DNA of 64,000 nucleotides, taken from assembly GCA_008330645.1 (NCBI GenBank), contig VLTN01000011.1, forward strand, positions 62,001 through 126,000. Direction: 5' to 3'. This document shows positions 19,801 to 26,569 of the stretch, piece after piece. Position numbers and translations under genes: made by a program. Origin of the DNA: Cafeteria roenbergensis. Taxonomy: Eukaryota > Sar > Bigyra > Bicosoecida > Cafeteriaceae. Each line of letters opens with the position of its first letter. The stretch's first letter is position 1. Below the pieces are notes generated by a model. The model ran no database searches. It saw nothing but the letters and a program-made list of their open reading frames with translations, and had not been told where the DNA came from.

Positions 19801-22124
19801 CCTGCCCCGGCCTGATCCTGCTTGGGGGAGGGGCCGCCGGACCCTTCCGGGCTGCGGGGCGGGCGAGACCCTTGGAAGAGGTGGCGGCCGGCTGACGGGG
19901 TCGCAGTGACTGGCCCGCCACTGGCCCTGCCCGGCTCTGCCACAGCACGACGCGACGACTCGCCGCGAGCGTGGCTGTCGGTGGCGTGATCGTCCCAGCG
20001 ACGAGCCCTGCTGACGCGATGCTCTGGCGTGCTCTGAGGAGCAGGGCAGTAGTCGTCCTGCGGGGCCTCGGACAGCCGCTGCTGGCGCTGAGAAGCAACG
20101 CCCGAGCCTGCGGCGCCTTGAAGGCCCACCTCTCGCAGGCGCCAGCTGCCGTACGGCGCCTCGTTGGGCGACTCGGCGCCGTCGTGCAGATCTACGGGCA
20201 GTGACTCGCCGATGATGCGCCGGACATCGGCAAGGGCACCGCTGCTGGCTCTGCCAGCGTCGTGGCCGCCGCCCCGCTGCGGCCCGTCGATTCCAGGCGT
20301 CTCGTCCGCGGGGCTGGGCTCTGGCGACGGCTCCAGCATGTCCAGGTCGTGGGCGAAGCCGGCGACCACCTTGGCGGTCTGTGGCGTGTTGGGCGCCCAC
20401 CGCGCGGGCCTCAGCCCCGGCTGTGCGGTGCTCCCGTCTGCAGCCGTGCTGGCACGCCGGCTACCTGGATCGGCTCGGGCGCCAACAGCGCTCGATCGCG
20501 CAGAGGGCGCCAACGGGGCGCTGCTTCGTCGATCGCCAGCAGTGCCGCCCTCGGCAGCCCCATCAGACCTCCTCGGTCCCCCGCCGATGGGGCCAGGCGG
20601 CGCTCCGTCCAGCGGCAGCGCGCCGAACGCCACCCTGGCTCCGCTGGGCCTGCCACCGGCGACGGCCCTCGCAGCTGCGACTCCGGCCTTGTCGCCAGCA
20701 CGGCGGCTGCTGGTGGCTTCAGCGGCAGCGGCAGCGGCAGCGGCTGGATCGGCTGCCGTCTGGAACGGCCGGCCGGGCGCCAAGTGCAGAGCCGAGCTTC
20801 CGCCCTGCCTAGCGGATGGCTCCGGGGCCAGCATCTCCTCGAACGAGACCGAGAGCAGCTGCCGCGCGGCGTGGTGGGCTGCGGTGGCCTCCTCCGTGTC
20901 TCCGGACTCGTTGGCTCCGGCGGCCGATGAGGACGTTTGGGCGGAAGGGGGCGCGGACCCCGCCACCCTCGTCGCTCCCAGCCCGCCCAGCTGATCCCCG
21001 TTCGCCTCGTCTTCGTCAAAGTCGCCGTCGTCGTCACTGGGGTGACTTCCGTCGCTGCCGAAGCTGTCTGACCCCCAGTCCTGCCTGCTGTCGTACGGAG
21101 CGCCGCCCGCCCCGGTGCCAGTGCCAGTGCCGGTGCCAGCGCCAGCGCCAGCGCCGGTGCCTGCGCCAGGAAAGTCGACGTCGATTGCCCCGCCCGCCGC
21201 CCAGTCCGGGGGGTCTGTCTGGCCCGCCAGTCGCGAGTGGGCGGCGGCAGGAGCCGCGGGGCTGGGGCCTGTGGACGCCAGCAGGCGGCCCGAGCCGGCG
21301 GAGGGAAGGTCGATCGAGACGCCGTCCTGATCGGCTTCGCCGTCCAGCGAACTGCAGTCGCCGCCTCCGGCGGGCTGGAGGGGTGTTTGGCCTCCCGGGC
21401 TGCGCGCCGCCTCGCGCTCGCCACGGCCAGCGCCGCGGTCGCGGCCAGTTGGCCCGCTGCCAGCGTGGCGGGACGACCCGTTCGCGGGCGATGTTTCCGC
21501 GTCCTCGGGGAGGTGGCGGGGCTGCTTGCGAGGCCAGCCGGCGGGCTCGGCGTTCGGCTGCGCTGAGGGCAACTGCCCGTGCGGCGCAGCGCTGGCGGCG
21601 CCCCCGGCGGCTTGCGGGCTCGCAGAGGGCAGGCGCGGGGGCGAGACGAACTTGGGCGGCGACCTGTCTGGACGGCCGCCCGTGGCCGCGTCGGTGCCGC
21701 CCGCCGAGGCGCGGCTTGCACCTTGGTCGGTGGGCGTCCAGCTTGCCTCAAGCTCGGCTCCGAAAGCGTCTCCCGGCGTGATTCCGGACGAGCGCCCGCC
21801 CAGAGCGTCCATATCGAGCCGCCCAGGGGACGGGGCGGAGAACTCGCCCGAGTACGTGCCGCGGCGCGTGTCGGGGCTGAGCAGGCCGCGGCCAAACGGC
21901 GGCATGCCAAGCGCCGGCGACCCGTCCGAGGCCACCCGGGCCGATGCGGCACCAGGGCTCGCCACAGCAGTCGCCGCGCGGCGTTCCTGCGCGGCAGGGG
22001 CGCGGTACTCCCGCTCCTCCGCGCTGCCGCGCTCGGGGGCGGGCGCAACGCCGCGCCCGATGTACGAAAACACCTGCGACACCCCCTCCTGCGAGCTGGC
22101 CATGGACGAGTGCCCGTAGGACAT
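10833..22124 (-). CDS. giant 3763-residue low-complexity protein with Ig-like segments, possible centrosomal scaffold
   Basis: One uninterrupted frame of 11.3 kb. The first plausible ATG is 22124-22122 (MSYGHSSMASSQEGVSQVFS); the frame extends upstream without one. Most of the protein is disordered Ala/Ser/Pro/Arg/Gly sequence. Ordered beta-rich stretches appear at about 1490-1670, about 2270-2480 (GIRLRNTGERAALVAV), about 3195-3360 (VVLCNRSGADVEVDV) and about 3540-3670 (ARVQVCNTAEVPLQVAF, then LRPRSFCMLPLLCAP). The last two resemble ASH/MSP-type Ig-like folds found in centriole and cilium proteins such as CEP192/SPD-2 and Hydin. Acidic DSF motifs recur at about 351, 2193 and 3013. The CEP192-like idea is inference and weak; no diagnostic motif settles it. 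It is divergent from the p25-alpha gene, sharing 288 bases. Small unseen introns cannot be excluded. Confidence 0.65.
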   Translation of the reverse strand: MSYGHSSMASSQEGVSQVFSYIGRGVAPAPERGSAEEREYRAPAAQERRAATAVASPGAASARVASDGSPALGMPPFGRGLLSPDTRRGTYSGEFSAPSPGRLDMDALGGRSSGITPGDAFGAELEASWTPTDQGASRASAGGTDAATGGRPDRSPPKFVSPPRLPSASPQAAGGAASAAPHGQLPSAQPNAEPAGWPRKQPRHLPEDAETSPANGSSRHAGSGPTGRDRGAGRGEREAARSPGGQTPLQPAGGGDCSSLDGEADQDGVSIDLPSAGSGRLLASTGPSPAAPAAAHSRLAGQTDPPDWAAGGAIDVDFPGAGTGAGAGAGTGTGTGTGAGGAPYDSRQDWGSDSFGSDGSHPSDDDGDFDEDEANGDQLGGLGATRVAGSAPPSAQTSSSAAGANESGDTEEATAAHHAARQLLSVSFEEMLAPEPSARQGGSSALHLAPGRPFQTAADPAAAAAAAAEATSSRRAGDKAGVAAARAVAGGRPSGARVAFGALPLDGAPPGPIGGGPRRSDGAAEGGTAGDRRSSAPLAPSARSSAVGARADPGSRRASTAADGSTAQPGLRPARWAPNTPQTAKVVAGFAHDLDMLEPSPEPSPADETPGIDGPQRGGGHDAGRASSGALADVRRIIGESLPVDLHDGAESPNEAPYGSWRLREVGLQGAAGSGVASQRQQRLSEAPQDDYCPAPQSTPEHRVSRARRWDDHATDSHARGESSRRAVAEPGRASGGPVTATPSAGRHLFQGSRPPRSPEGSGGPSPKQDQAGAGRPTSQEAGVSGIEALAADADTDADADAEGGAGPASGSPQWDWDVEQAADVLAPLRDFVPHARHTRQSQREGQARKSSVDTVASAEFATGEEAARRVQAASEAARERNRFQIAQAELEGSVGGAGGALGRSGQRGESVGARRDYVSPSVPMSVGASTAAAASRLHAAGRGDQSRFDGSAGPGGSARSRQGSASGRGATHGQWASTPQHDADDEWDGAAPSAPQSGGTAIFGHVDATRLFSSAGPDGQSASPHAPAGRAAGGRADDAARPGRGATPHGEAGPSQPVAAPGGGTGVRRATVTRWPVQPSSATGSHPERDSPPSAPQPTQHESAHAAPSGNVLHGSEADAGRAAAAPAAATAAAPAAATAAAPAAATAAAPAAAAAAAPAAATAARAAGPARVELPEPDTSAPQPGAAPTDVSQALNRTEAAASSSQLAAQAADDLAVTPAVLGFDPARATFATPALHYLRAKWQSSIQGVAGTAPAEAQEGAHPPAAGSDARPSSQARADGADARAFDGGPPAREAAGSAEASAAGRQGTGAASPAAASTAPQERSPAAPSGPAAAAPPAGGQASTPRGAAGASSPASAASDGSASQGVEAPGPSRRPRRQPRSPHRARSNSPAPAGQATGEPTASGGPVAVAGPALSQHHAMSGAQGPGRTHAPALPGTAGPVSGPQAGPFRTQSDGGQSRGASSVAVRAAHAAAVVAAASQATIGAIRPADDAVALRVSLEVQMWVTRVARSLAAAPGGSSSTPVPLRVVVLPEGRAARHGERSGVTSVRLRWHCRALSGPGRAEPTSPGPQLASWARIEPVTSSLRVSEGPVEGMPGALASAQTNARLVFAPPASAEAASLFAGKPTAGPIVARAQAVVVADVVGNPSISSSFALPIDLVLQRGQPSDRSAVPAPTMVPSVPGPPAAGGSAVISSRPEQPLPARPARPSGSAGSGPQPTPALLVPGTGGAAGVAAQASQPAAPARSSPPPRRARARTRARSNTQRSEAPAGLPADAAGSHGAVQRGVRAAAAAAEAAAEAAAEAAAAAARRASDAAEAGPGAQSTSVGAASTGRPASGSGSGAVSDSGDGGPAVARRRANSRRSPHKRADQGQGRPRSGRALLGDAAPPRAGSHQSASPGRRAAARLSPARSARGGSRPRAALDPAAAEAACVRWLEGSCIARSALDAPEDAAVAVALLAGGEAALLGPLPPGAHVALPVAVRCAVAAPARGQLGAWRVRQVVCQADLAVEQVSADRPLAPGASRRERALHAAAAEAWTSTGGGDDGGGPAGGAGGGETWPPEAWASGWGGDVVAEPRADAEGWRAKLGGEASVLAAGPGLAAYRLRCGVTVSALIEPRAEAEARRRARAAAGSGGRRAVRRRGGKHGGGGGRGARHAARGAPDSELGRRLAFDGATEDTDEDWERGGDSFDSGTDKDHGGVGAGRETFAPRDEGVHGGDSDAGSDAAAVAVDGGAGMWVSVTVPATGAQAMWVVAGSPAVTASLRGDLSTAGGAVQLAGWAGSAAEAARSVTASLLRPLAGSGQRATAAVTASAAPALEAAEHRSAVTGALGIRLRNTGERAALVAVMAASVEPAPSAPAALTGSLSGSVRASALSLAEPAFLVRSMAARGHYAGGSAGAGLPARAAAPVSAEPQGWAVLRPGETATMVVRVAAGRGLLACSVLSADASLAALWAAVVAVSGAGPGDDGVEGRWQGGGTAPARMGTGVCRCLADAVRFAQAAGSLDALTHSEGRAVAAAVGRAPLWAALLGGMRAGWSLLRCDAAPHPGVLQLERARRRTAQLTAEQRASAAAATAVARPISTQLPASASSLAQSPSRAKAATALAVVPSPNEGAARRNQRFARSPPSVSSHGSSVQGGAGADVDGSEGAFQPAELRLHDDPSQAPRHRGTTRHSSPPHSRRPGASGAAFPPGPPSTPPSSRRRLGDAWGRGAAALSPASSPSTSPGRRAGLHSSIVSPPTESTLPPTPPPAAGLRSTARSLWSDQAASPGRRGADSQPGHGRARRKRGAAAARAARPAGRPSPPSSPASPLPATPAGPALSRSGNAAIGARQGGSPSRRSPARPRSTPQRRSAAGGSRSRPSSGRGRSARRRPASPRAGPATARPAPGKRAPLGNPPSAPGPMFRRRAGDGRPADGVSAHRRQALSRAMSRRAPRRVAPARPAASAFPAAAAGAVSGAAGASRPGLTASRLGPPLRVAARLSPARSRRAAARAGRAAPDPDVSALSDSFAVEEDDHEAEDESRQSPIAGSAAHDDSWGWELESGGGVTSHSPAAPGVQPAGPGWGSGREDTTDMDASLDVDRFEASSRRGLAAAGAPRQTVPSGLWTSAGSSNRQFLPAGWATDGVGSVSPPQTAAATATSANAPAWPAEAGAVSASQLRQSRPAERLGGLPAPSASGHHAWGPPAGPAASLHRCFVSPGSADVVLRLSSGGEEASVPVVLCNRSGADVEVDVGRAALAAGLRSSDDVAVVRAGSEQAFTVYVATVAQAPAAGAASAAAMLSGLPGLADVEVDMERAGGRPTGNLRRWSATLSLPARVRGAATEAWTTVPGLVVRVSATSSSLASLGFRPALERLMSADGGSRPGQGPAVPAAASAASPAQSAAVAASVRPATGEASSASSAHSADLAAFPAAGSPGAGVPLRPGHATPPAAHSGPVEPFTPASGSPAARRSAAVGPDLTPFDGRHSRAQRAARPLRAATVVAATTSEVRPAEPHPVQDAAASTRAAGRSEHQHQHQPDAAPAAAPGPSGLMLSSRTVFLPAAAPGSRSEARVQVCNTAEVPLQVAFRLVSQEGAEHDDDIAFSIRADHAAVTLRPRSFCMLPLLCAPAARHGAVARCCLLATAEPIASPGLTDEEAFALVLSAEADVHCEVLPPEQARQSRSTPKRKSSAGRNASRTRTVELPAGAAVREVEPAAPSRSTAGASPPAGKSRRRRVPASPEAGRAGPSHARRSRPRGTPLRLGGEVSPVKRPAGWQ
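18631..18750 (-). repeat. five tandem 24-base units coding an Ala-rich octapeptide
   Basis: Five head-to-tail 24-base units (18631-18654, -18678, -18702, -18726, -18750) are almost identical. Unit 2 differs by a few bases and unit 5 by one near its end. On the minus strand they encode AAAPAAAT repeats within the giant protein, at about residues 1125-1164. The near identity suggests recent expansion. Confidence 0.9.
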
Positions 22125-22412
22125 CGCGCTTGCCCCTGCGGGTCGCTGCGTCCCTCTGGCGGCGAGCTGGCCCCGGGGCGCCGGGCAGGCGGGCTCGTGC
22201 CGCCCGCTCGGGCCGCCGTTCGGCCCCGTTGGCCGCCTGGCCAGACTGCGGCTCTGCCGGCCAACCGGCCCGGCAAGCGTCGAAGCAAAGCCGATGGGCT
22301 GGTGGCGCGCCCTGCAGCAACTGCCGGCCTGGCAGGCGGCCCCGCGGCACACGCGGAGCGTGCCGCGCTGGACCAGGCCCGGCTCACAGACGCCAACAGT
22401 CTGCCTCGGCCC
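22125..22412. promoter_or_regulatory. divergent promoter region, giant protein / p25-alpha protein
   Basis: Only 288 bases separate the two start codons, so the genes must share or interleave promoters. No motif is obvious. Confidence 0.5.
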
Positions 22413-24762
22413 ATGGCTGGTCGCACCAACGTGTGGGACCGCCTGTACGACCCTGCGACATACACGGGCGTTTACGCCGAGCGGTTCCGGGACGGCCCGG
22501 GCATCAACCAGGACGCCAGGGACAGGCCGTGAGCTGCGCCCCGCCTCGGCCGGGGCACCTTCCCTGCGCGTCCTGCTGGTGGCCTCTGCGTCGTGGGCGC
22601 AAGGGCCGCGCGGGGCGGGCCGCCCTGCTTGCGAATTGATGGGCGAGACGACCGTCAGTGGCGCGAGTCTGCGCCTCGTCGGCCTCACCGCGTGCAGCGC
22701 CTCGCTCCCCCCCGCGCACCCCCCCACTCTCGCATCGCGCAGCGGGGGCGACTTTCATGGCCACACCAACGCGGGCACGGACCAGGTGATTCGGGACATC
22801 GCGAGCATCACGCGGCCGCACCTCAACCGGCGCGGTCGCACGGAGTCGCCTCGCGAGCGCCGACTGAGCGGCCTGCGCGACGAGGAGGCGTCGCGCGGCC
22901 TCGCCGCCGAGCCGGCCTACCCGCTGGACGCCAACACGCAGCTGCAGCTCATTTTTCAGTACTACTGCCGCTTCGGGCGCACCGGCCCGCGCGGCACGGC
23001 GCAGGACACAATCGACTCGTTCAATTTCATGCGCCTCGCGCGCGAATGCCCGGACCTGCTCGACTCCCGCCTGGACCGCGCCGAAGTGGACCTCATCTTC
23101 GCAAAGTGCCGCTCCAAGGGCCAGCGTCGGCTGGAGTACCGCCAGTTCCTGGACGCGCTTGCTGCCATGGCCATCACGAAATACCCCGCCGAGGACCCAG
23201 TGGCCGCCTTTAGCCTGCTCCTTGGCCACCACGTCTTCAAGTGCGCTGCCGCCGAGGGCCTCCGCGAGGCCCGCGCCATCAAGGCCCGCGAGCAGGCCGA
23301 GGCGGAGGACGCCGCCTGGGGCAGTGCCGACTACGACTCGCACGAGCGCGCCGCCCACGACCTCGCCGGGCGGGCGGGCGGGGGAGGCGGCCGCGAAGGC
23401 GGGTACGGCGGGGACGGCCGTGGTCGGGCGTATGGCCGCGGCCTGGGAGGCGGCGGGGGCGACTATGACGCTCCCGGGGGGCCGGGCGAGGACGCGTGGC
23501 ACGGCCGCGGCCGCCCTGCCGCCGGCAGAGAGGGCTCGCGCAGCCCACAGCGGCGCGGCGCGCGCGGGCGCGCGGCCGACGCCGGCAGCGATTACGACTA
23601 CGATTACGATTTCGACTACGGGTCTGGCCGGGAGAGCGCACGGCGCGCCGTGGCTGCCGGCGCGCCGTCCAGCGTGGCTGGCGCCGGGCACGCCGAGGCT
23701 CACCACCCGGTGGCTCCCCCGCCGCCCCCTCCCCGCTCCGCGCCGCCCCTGGGCCACCCGCAGCAGCCTTCGCCTCCTCTGGGCATCGGGAGCGAGCGGC
23801 CAGACTACCGCCTCGCTCCTTCCGTCGGCGCCGCCCCGGCGCTCATGCCTGCGCCCCCCTCGTCCCGGGCCAGTCGCTGGGAGGCCGACTCCCGCCCACT
23901 GACGCCACCTCGCCCCTCCGCGCGTGGCTTCGACGACGGCAGCTTCGACGCGGACGCCGTCGCCGATGGCGGCAACGGCCGCACCGGGCTGCGGGGCGCG
24001 CCAGAGAGCGCCGCCGCGGCGGCAGCCCCAGGCCGCGAGCGGTCCCGTCTCGGGCGCGAGCGCACCAGCGGCAGGCGTGATGGGGCGTCCGGCGGGGCCT
24101 CCTGGATGTCCCCGACGACGGCCAGCAACGTGGCGCAGCTGCGCCGCGTGGAGCGCATGGCTGCCGACCGCGCCGCGGAGCATGCGGCGGAGCGGGCCGC
24201 CGCGCGAGAGTCCCTGGCCCGGGCCCAGGCCCAGGCCCGCGGCCCGTGGGGGGAGGCAGAGAGGAGGCGCGACGCGCCGCCTGCCGCCGGCCGCAGCGAC
24301 TGGCTCTCAGCGGGCCGCGGCGCAGCGTCGCGCGGCCGCGCGGCTGAGGGGTGGACCCCGTCAGCTGACAGCAGCAGGGCCCCCTCCCCGCGCGCCCGCA
24401 GCCGCCGCGCGTCCGTGGACGACCCGGAGGCGCCGCTGGAGCGCGACGCCGTGTTCCGCGGGCGCGTGAGGCAGGAGAGGCGCACCTCCACTCTGGGCAG
24501 CGACCGCTTCAAGCCGACCATGGCCGGCGAAGCCAACCGCCCTGGCGGCGTGTACGACCGGCTGTCCCAGCCCTCGGGCTTCACGGGCGTCTACCGTCGC
24601 GCGTTCTTTACCGACGGCAGGATGAACGCCAGCGCCGACACGGGAGTCAGTTCCATCCCCACGCGCTTCCGCGGCTCCACCAACGCGGGCTCCAACGAGA
24701 CCATCCACTCCATCTCGGTGGCGCTGCGGCCCGGCCTGCGCTCCGGAAAGTCTTTCCGCTGA
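22413..24762 (+). CDS. p25-alpha/TPPP-family protein with duplicated terminal motifs
   Basis: Two exons, 22413-22528 and 22743-24762 (intron GTGAGC...CGCGCAG, phase consistent), give about 711 residues. The p25-alpha core lies at about 102-185: LQLIFQYYCRFG, then NFMRLARECPDL, then EVDLIFAKCRSKGQRRLEYR and FLDALAAMAI. This is the fold of TPPP proteins, which bind and bundle microtubules. The N-terminus (NVWDRLYDPATYTGVYAERF) matches the motif that animal TPPP carry at the C-terminus. A second copy (GVYDRLSQPSGFTGVYRRAF) lies at about 640. Each copy is followed by a similar block (GHTNAGTDQVIRDI and GSTNAGSNETIHSI, then RP.L). Between core and C-terminal copy are about 450 Arg/Gly/Ala-rich, probably disordered residues with a Tyr-Asp stretch (DYDYDYDFDYG). 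The first exon carries most of the first motif, which supports the splice model. Confidence 0.88.
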
Positions 24763-25031
24763 AGAGCGAGCTGGCAGTTTGCCGGGACGACCAAGGCGAT
24801 TAGTTTGGAAGAGCGGCACGGTCACGAGTACCATTTTGCCGCGCGTGTGTGTGTGGCCGTTCGTAGACGCGGATTCGGCTTCGCGCGCCCGAGCTGCGGG
24901 GCGCGCATGGCGCGGCGGCGTGCGGGCCTCGCTTGCGTTGTTTCTTGCCAGGTGTGTTTGCGTGCACCCAAAGATTCGTGCCAGTCGCCAGAAGAATTCG
25001 AGCCGTCACTTTCGCTTGCGGACCGCGCGCC
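24763..25031 (+). other. upstream region of eIF3j
   Basis: This carries the 3' UTR of the p25-alpha gene and the 5' UTR and promoter of the eIF3j gene. It is slightly richer in A/T than its neighbours. No separate feature is seen. Confidence 0.5.
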
Positions 25032-26250
25032 ATGTCTGACGGTGAGCCAGACGCCAGCCATCCCCGGCAGCGCCGCGCTTTGCGTGCCGTTCCTTCTGCA
25101 CGGTTGCAGGGCTCTGTGCCAGTGTCTCGCCTCGAACGCTTGCCGTGGCGGCGTCGGCTGCAGTGCGCGCAGCCGAGCTTCGAGCCGCGCGCCCCGCCCC
25201 CGGCCCGCCCTTCCTCCCGTGCGTGCGAGGCGTGCGTCGGCCACCGCGTGCCAGCTGCCGCCTGGATTGTTGGACCCCGCAGATGACTGGATGGCAGACG
25301 ACGCCATTGCCGAGGGCGGCGACGACGACTGGATGGACGGCGGTGCCGCAGGCGTGGATGCAGGGGACGCCGCGGACTGGGCCGCGGACCTCGGGGCCGA
25401 GGACGGCCTGGCGACCGTAGAGGACGCGCTGACCGCTGCTCCTGAAGACAGCGGGCCTGCGGAGGCGGCCCCCAAGGAGGCGCAAGACCCCTCTCGCGCC
25501 AAGCACATTGCCAGGCAAAAGAAGCGCGAGGCCGAGCTTGAGCGCGAGGCTGACCTGCGGGCGATGGCCGACCAGGGGACGCCCCTCGACGACCCCGTCG
25601 CAGAGAAGGAGCGCCTGAGGAAGCTGCAGGAGAAGCGGGAGATGGAGATCGCGGCCGAGACGTTTGGCCTCGCCGGCGACGACGGCGCTGCCGCAGCAGG
25701 CGGCGACGCGGACGAGGACGCTGACGACGGTGACGCTGGTGAGGCCGCGGGGGGCTCCGGTGCGGCGGCGGCTGCCTCAGCTGCGGCGACGGGCGCAGGC
25801 GCTGCCGCCCCGGCCGCTGACATGCCCGTGAAGATGGAGGACTGGGTCGCCCAGATGCCCATCAAGGGCGGCAAGGCCTGGAACGACCTCGGCGGGATGA
25901 TGGTGGACCGCGCAGTGGGCGAGAAGAGCTCCATCTTCGTGGGCAAGTTCGTCAAGGGGGTCCTCAGGGCCGCCGTGACGGAAGAGGTGCTGACCAAGGA
26001 GGACGTTGCTGCTCTCAAGGCCATGGTCGAGGACGCGGTGACGAACCTGGCCATCGCCAAGGAGCGCTCGGACCAGGGCCGCGGCAAGAAGAAGAAGGGG
26101 GCAAAGGGGAAGAACCTCGCCAGCAAGCGCGGCGCGGGCAAGTCCGGGTACACGGCGGTGCAGTCCGACGCGGACATCATGGGCAGCATGGCGGGGGGGT
26201 CCGCTTCGGGTGCCGTGGCGCGCATGACGGACGACGACGATTTCATGTGA
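25032..26250 (+). CDS. EIF3J: translation initiation factor eIF3 subunit J
   Basis: Exon 1 is only ten bases (25032-25041, ATG TCT GAC G). Exon 2 runs from 25283 to 26250 (intron GTGAGC...CCGCAG). The joined protein begins MSDDDWMADDA and has 325 residues. The acidic Trp-rich start with DDWMDGG, the Lys/Glu-rich helix RQKKREAELEREADLRAM and DPVAEKERLRKLQEKREMEI followed by AAETFGLAG are typical of eIF3j (yeast Hcr1). It helps load eIF3 and mRNA on the 40S subunit and acts in ribosome recycling. The C-terminal helical region is followed by a basic patch (GRGKKKKGAKGKN) and the family-like end MTDDDDFM. An Ala/Asp-rich linker of about 60 residues is extra. The long upstream extension of the exon 2 frame is intron read-through. 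Confidence 0.92.
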
Positions 26251-26569
26251 GGAGGCAGCCGCGGGCGGGCCCTGGCCCTGCCGCGCTGCCAGCCTCTCCT
26301 CGCTGTCCGCGCGGTCGGCGGCCCGGACAATACCTTGCGCCAAGCAGCAGCATGACGGCACGCGCTGGTGTGTGTGTTTGTGCGTGTTCGTGTGTGGTCG
26401 CCGGACGCTTGCTCGCCTGGCAGCGACAACCTGCGCGGGCTCCCAGGCACACAGCCCCGCAAGGCGGCCAGCGCGCCTTTCTAGCTGAGCAGCGGCTTCA
26501 CTCCTGCCACGCACGCTTCGCTGCTGCAACGCGCACGTGCCGAACACAGTCATGCCGCCGCAGCCGCTT
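26251..26569. other. intergenic, tail-to-tail
   Basis: The 3' regions of eIF3j (plus) and the secreted orphan (minus) lie here. It includes a TG-rich stretch near 26370-26400. No gene or RNA is seen. Confidence 0.55.

Noticed and set aside
20411-22465. 684-residue frame within the 5' part of the giant minus-strand gene
   Set aside because: A different frame of the same strand; Arg/Pro-rich, with no start context. The 11 kb frame explains the region better, although neither has a database-type match I can name.
22125-22727. Upstream extension of the 3763-residue frame (about 200 residues)
   Set aside because: It has no ATG start and overlaps the first exon of the divergent p25-alpha gene; the first solid Met is at 22124.
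24822-26462. 546-residue minus-strand frame opposite eIF3j
   Set aside because: Ser/Ala/Arg-rich shadow of a gene whose identity is clear on the plus strand.
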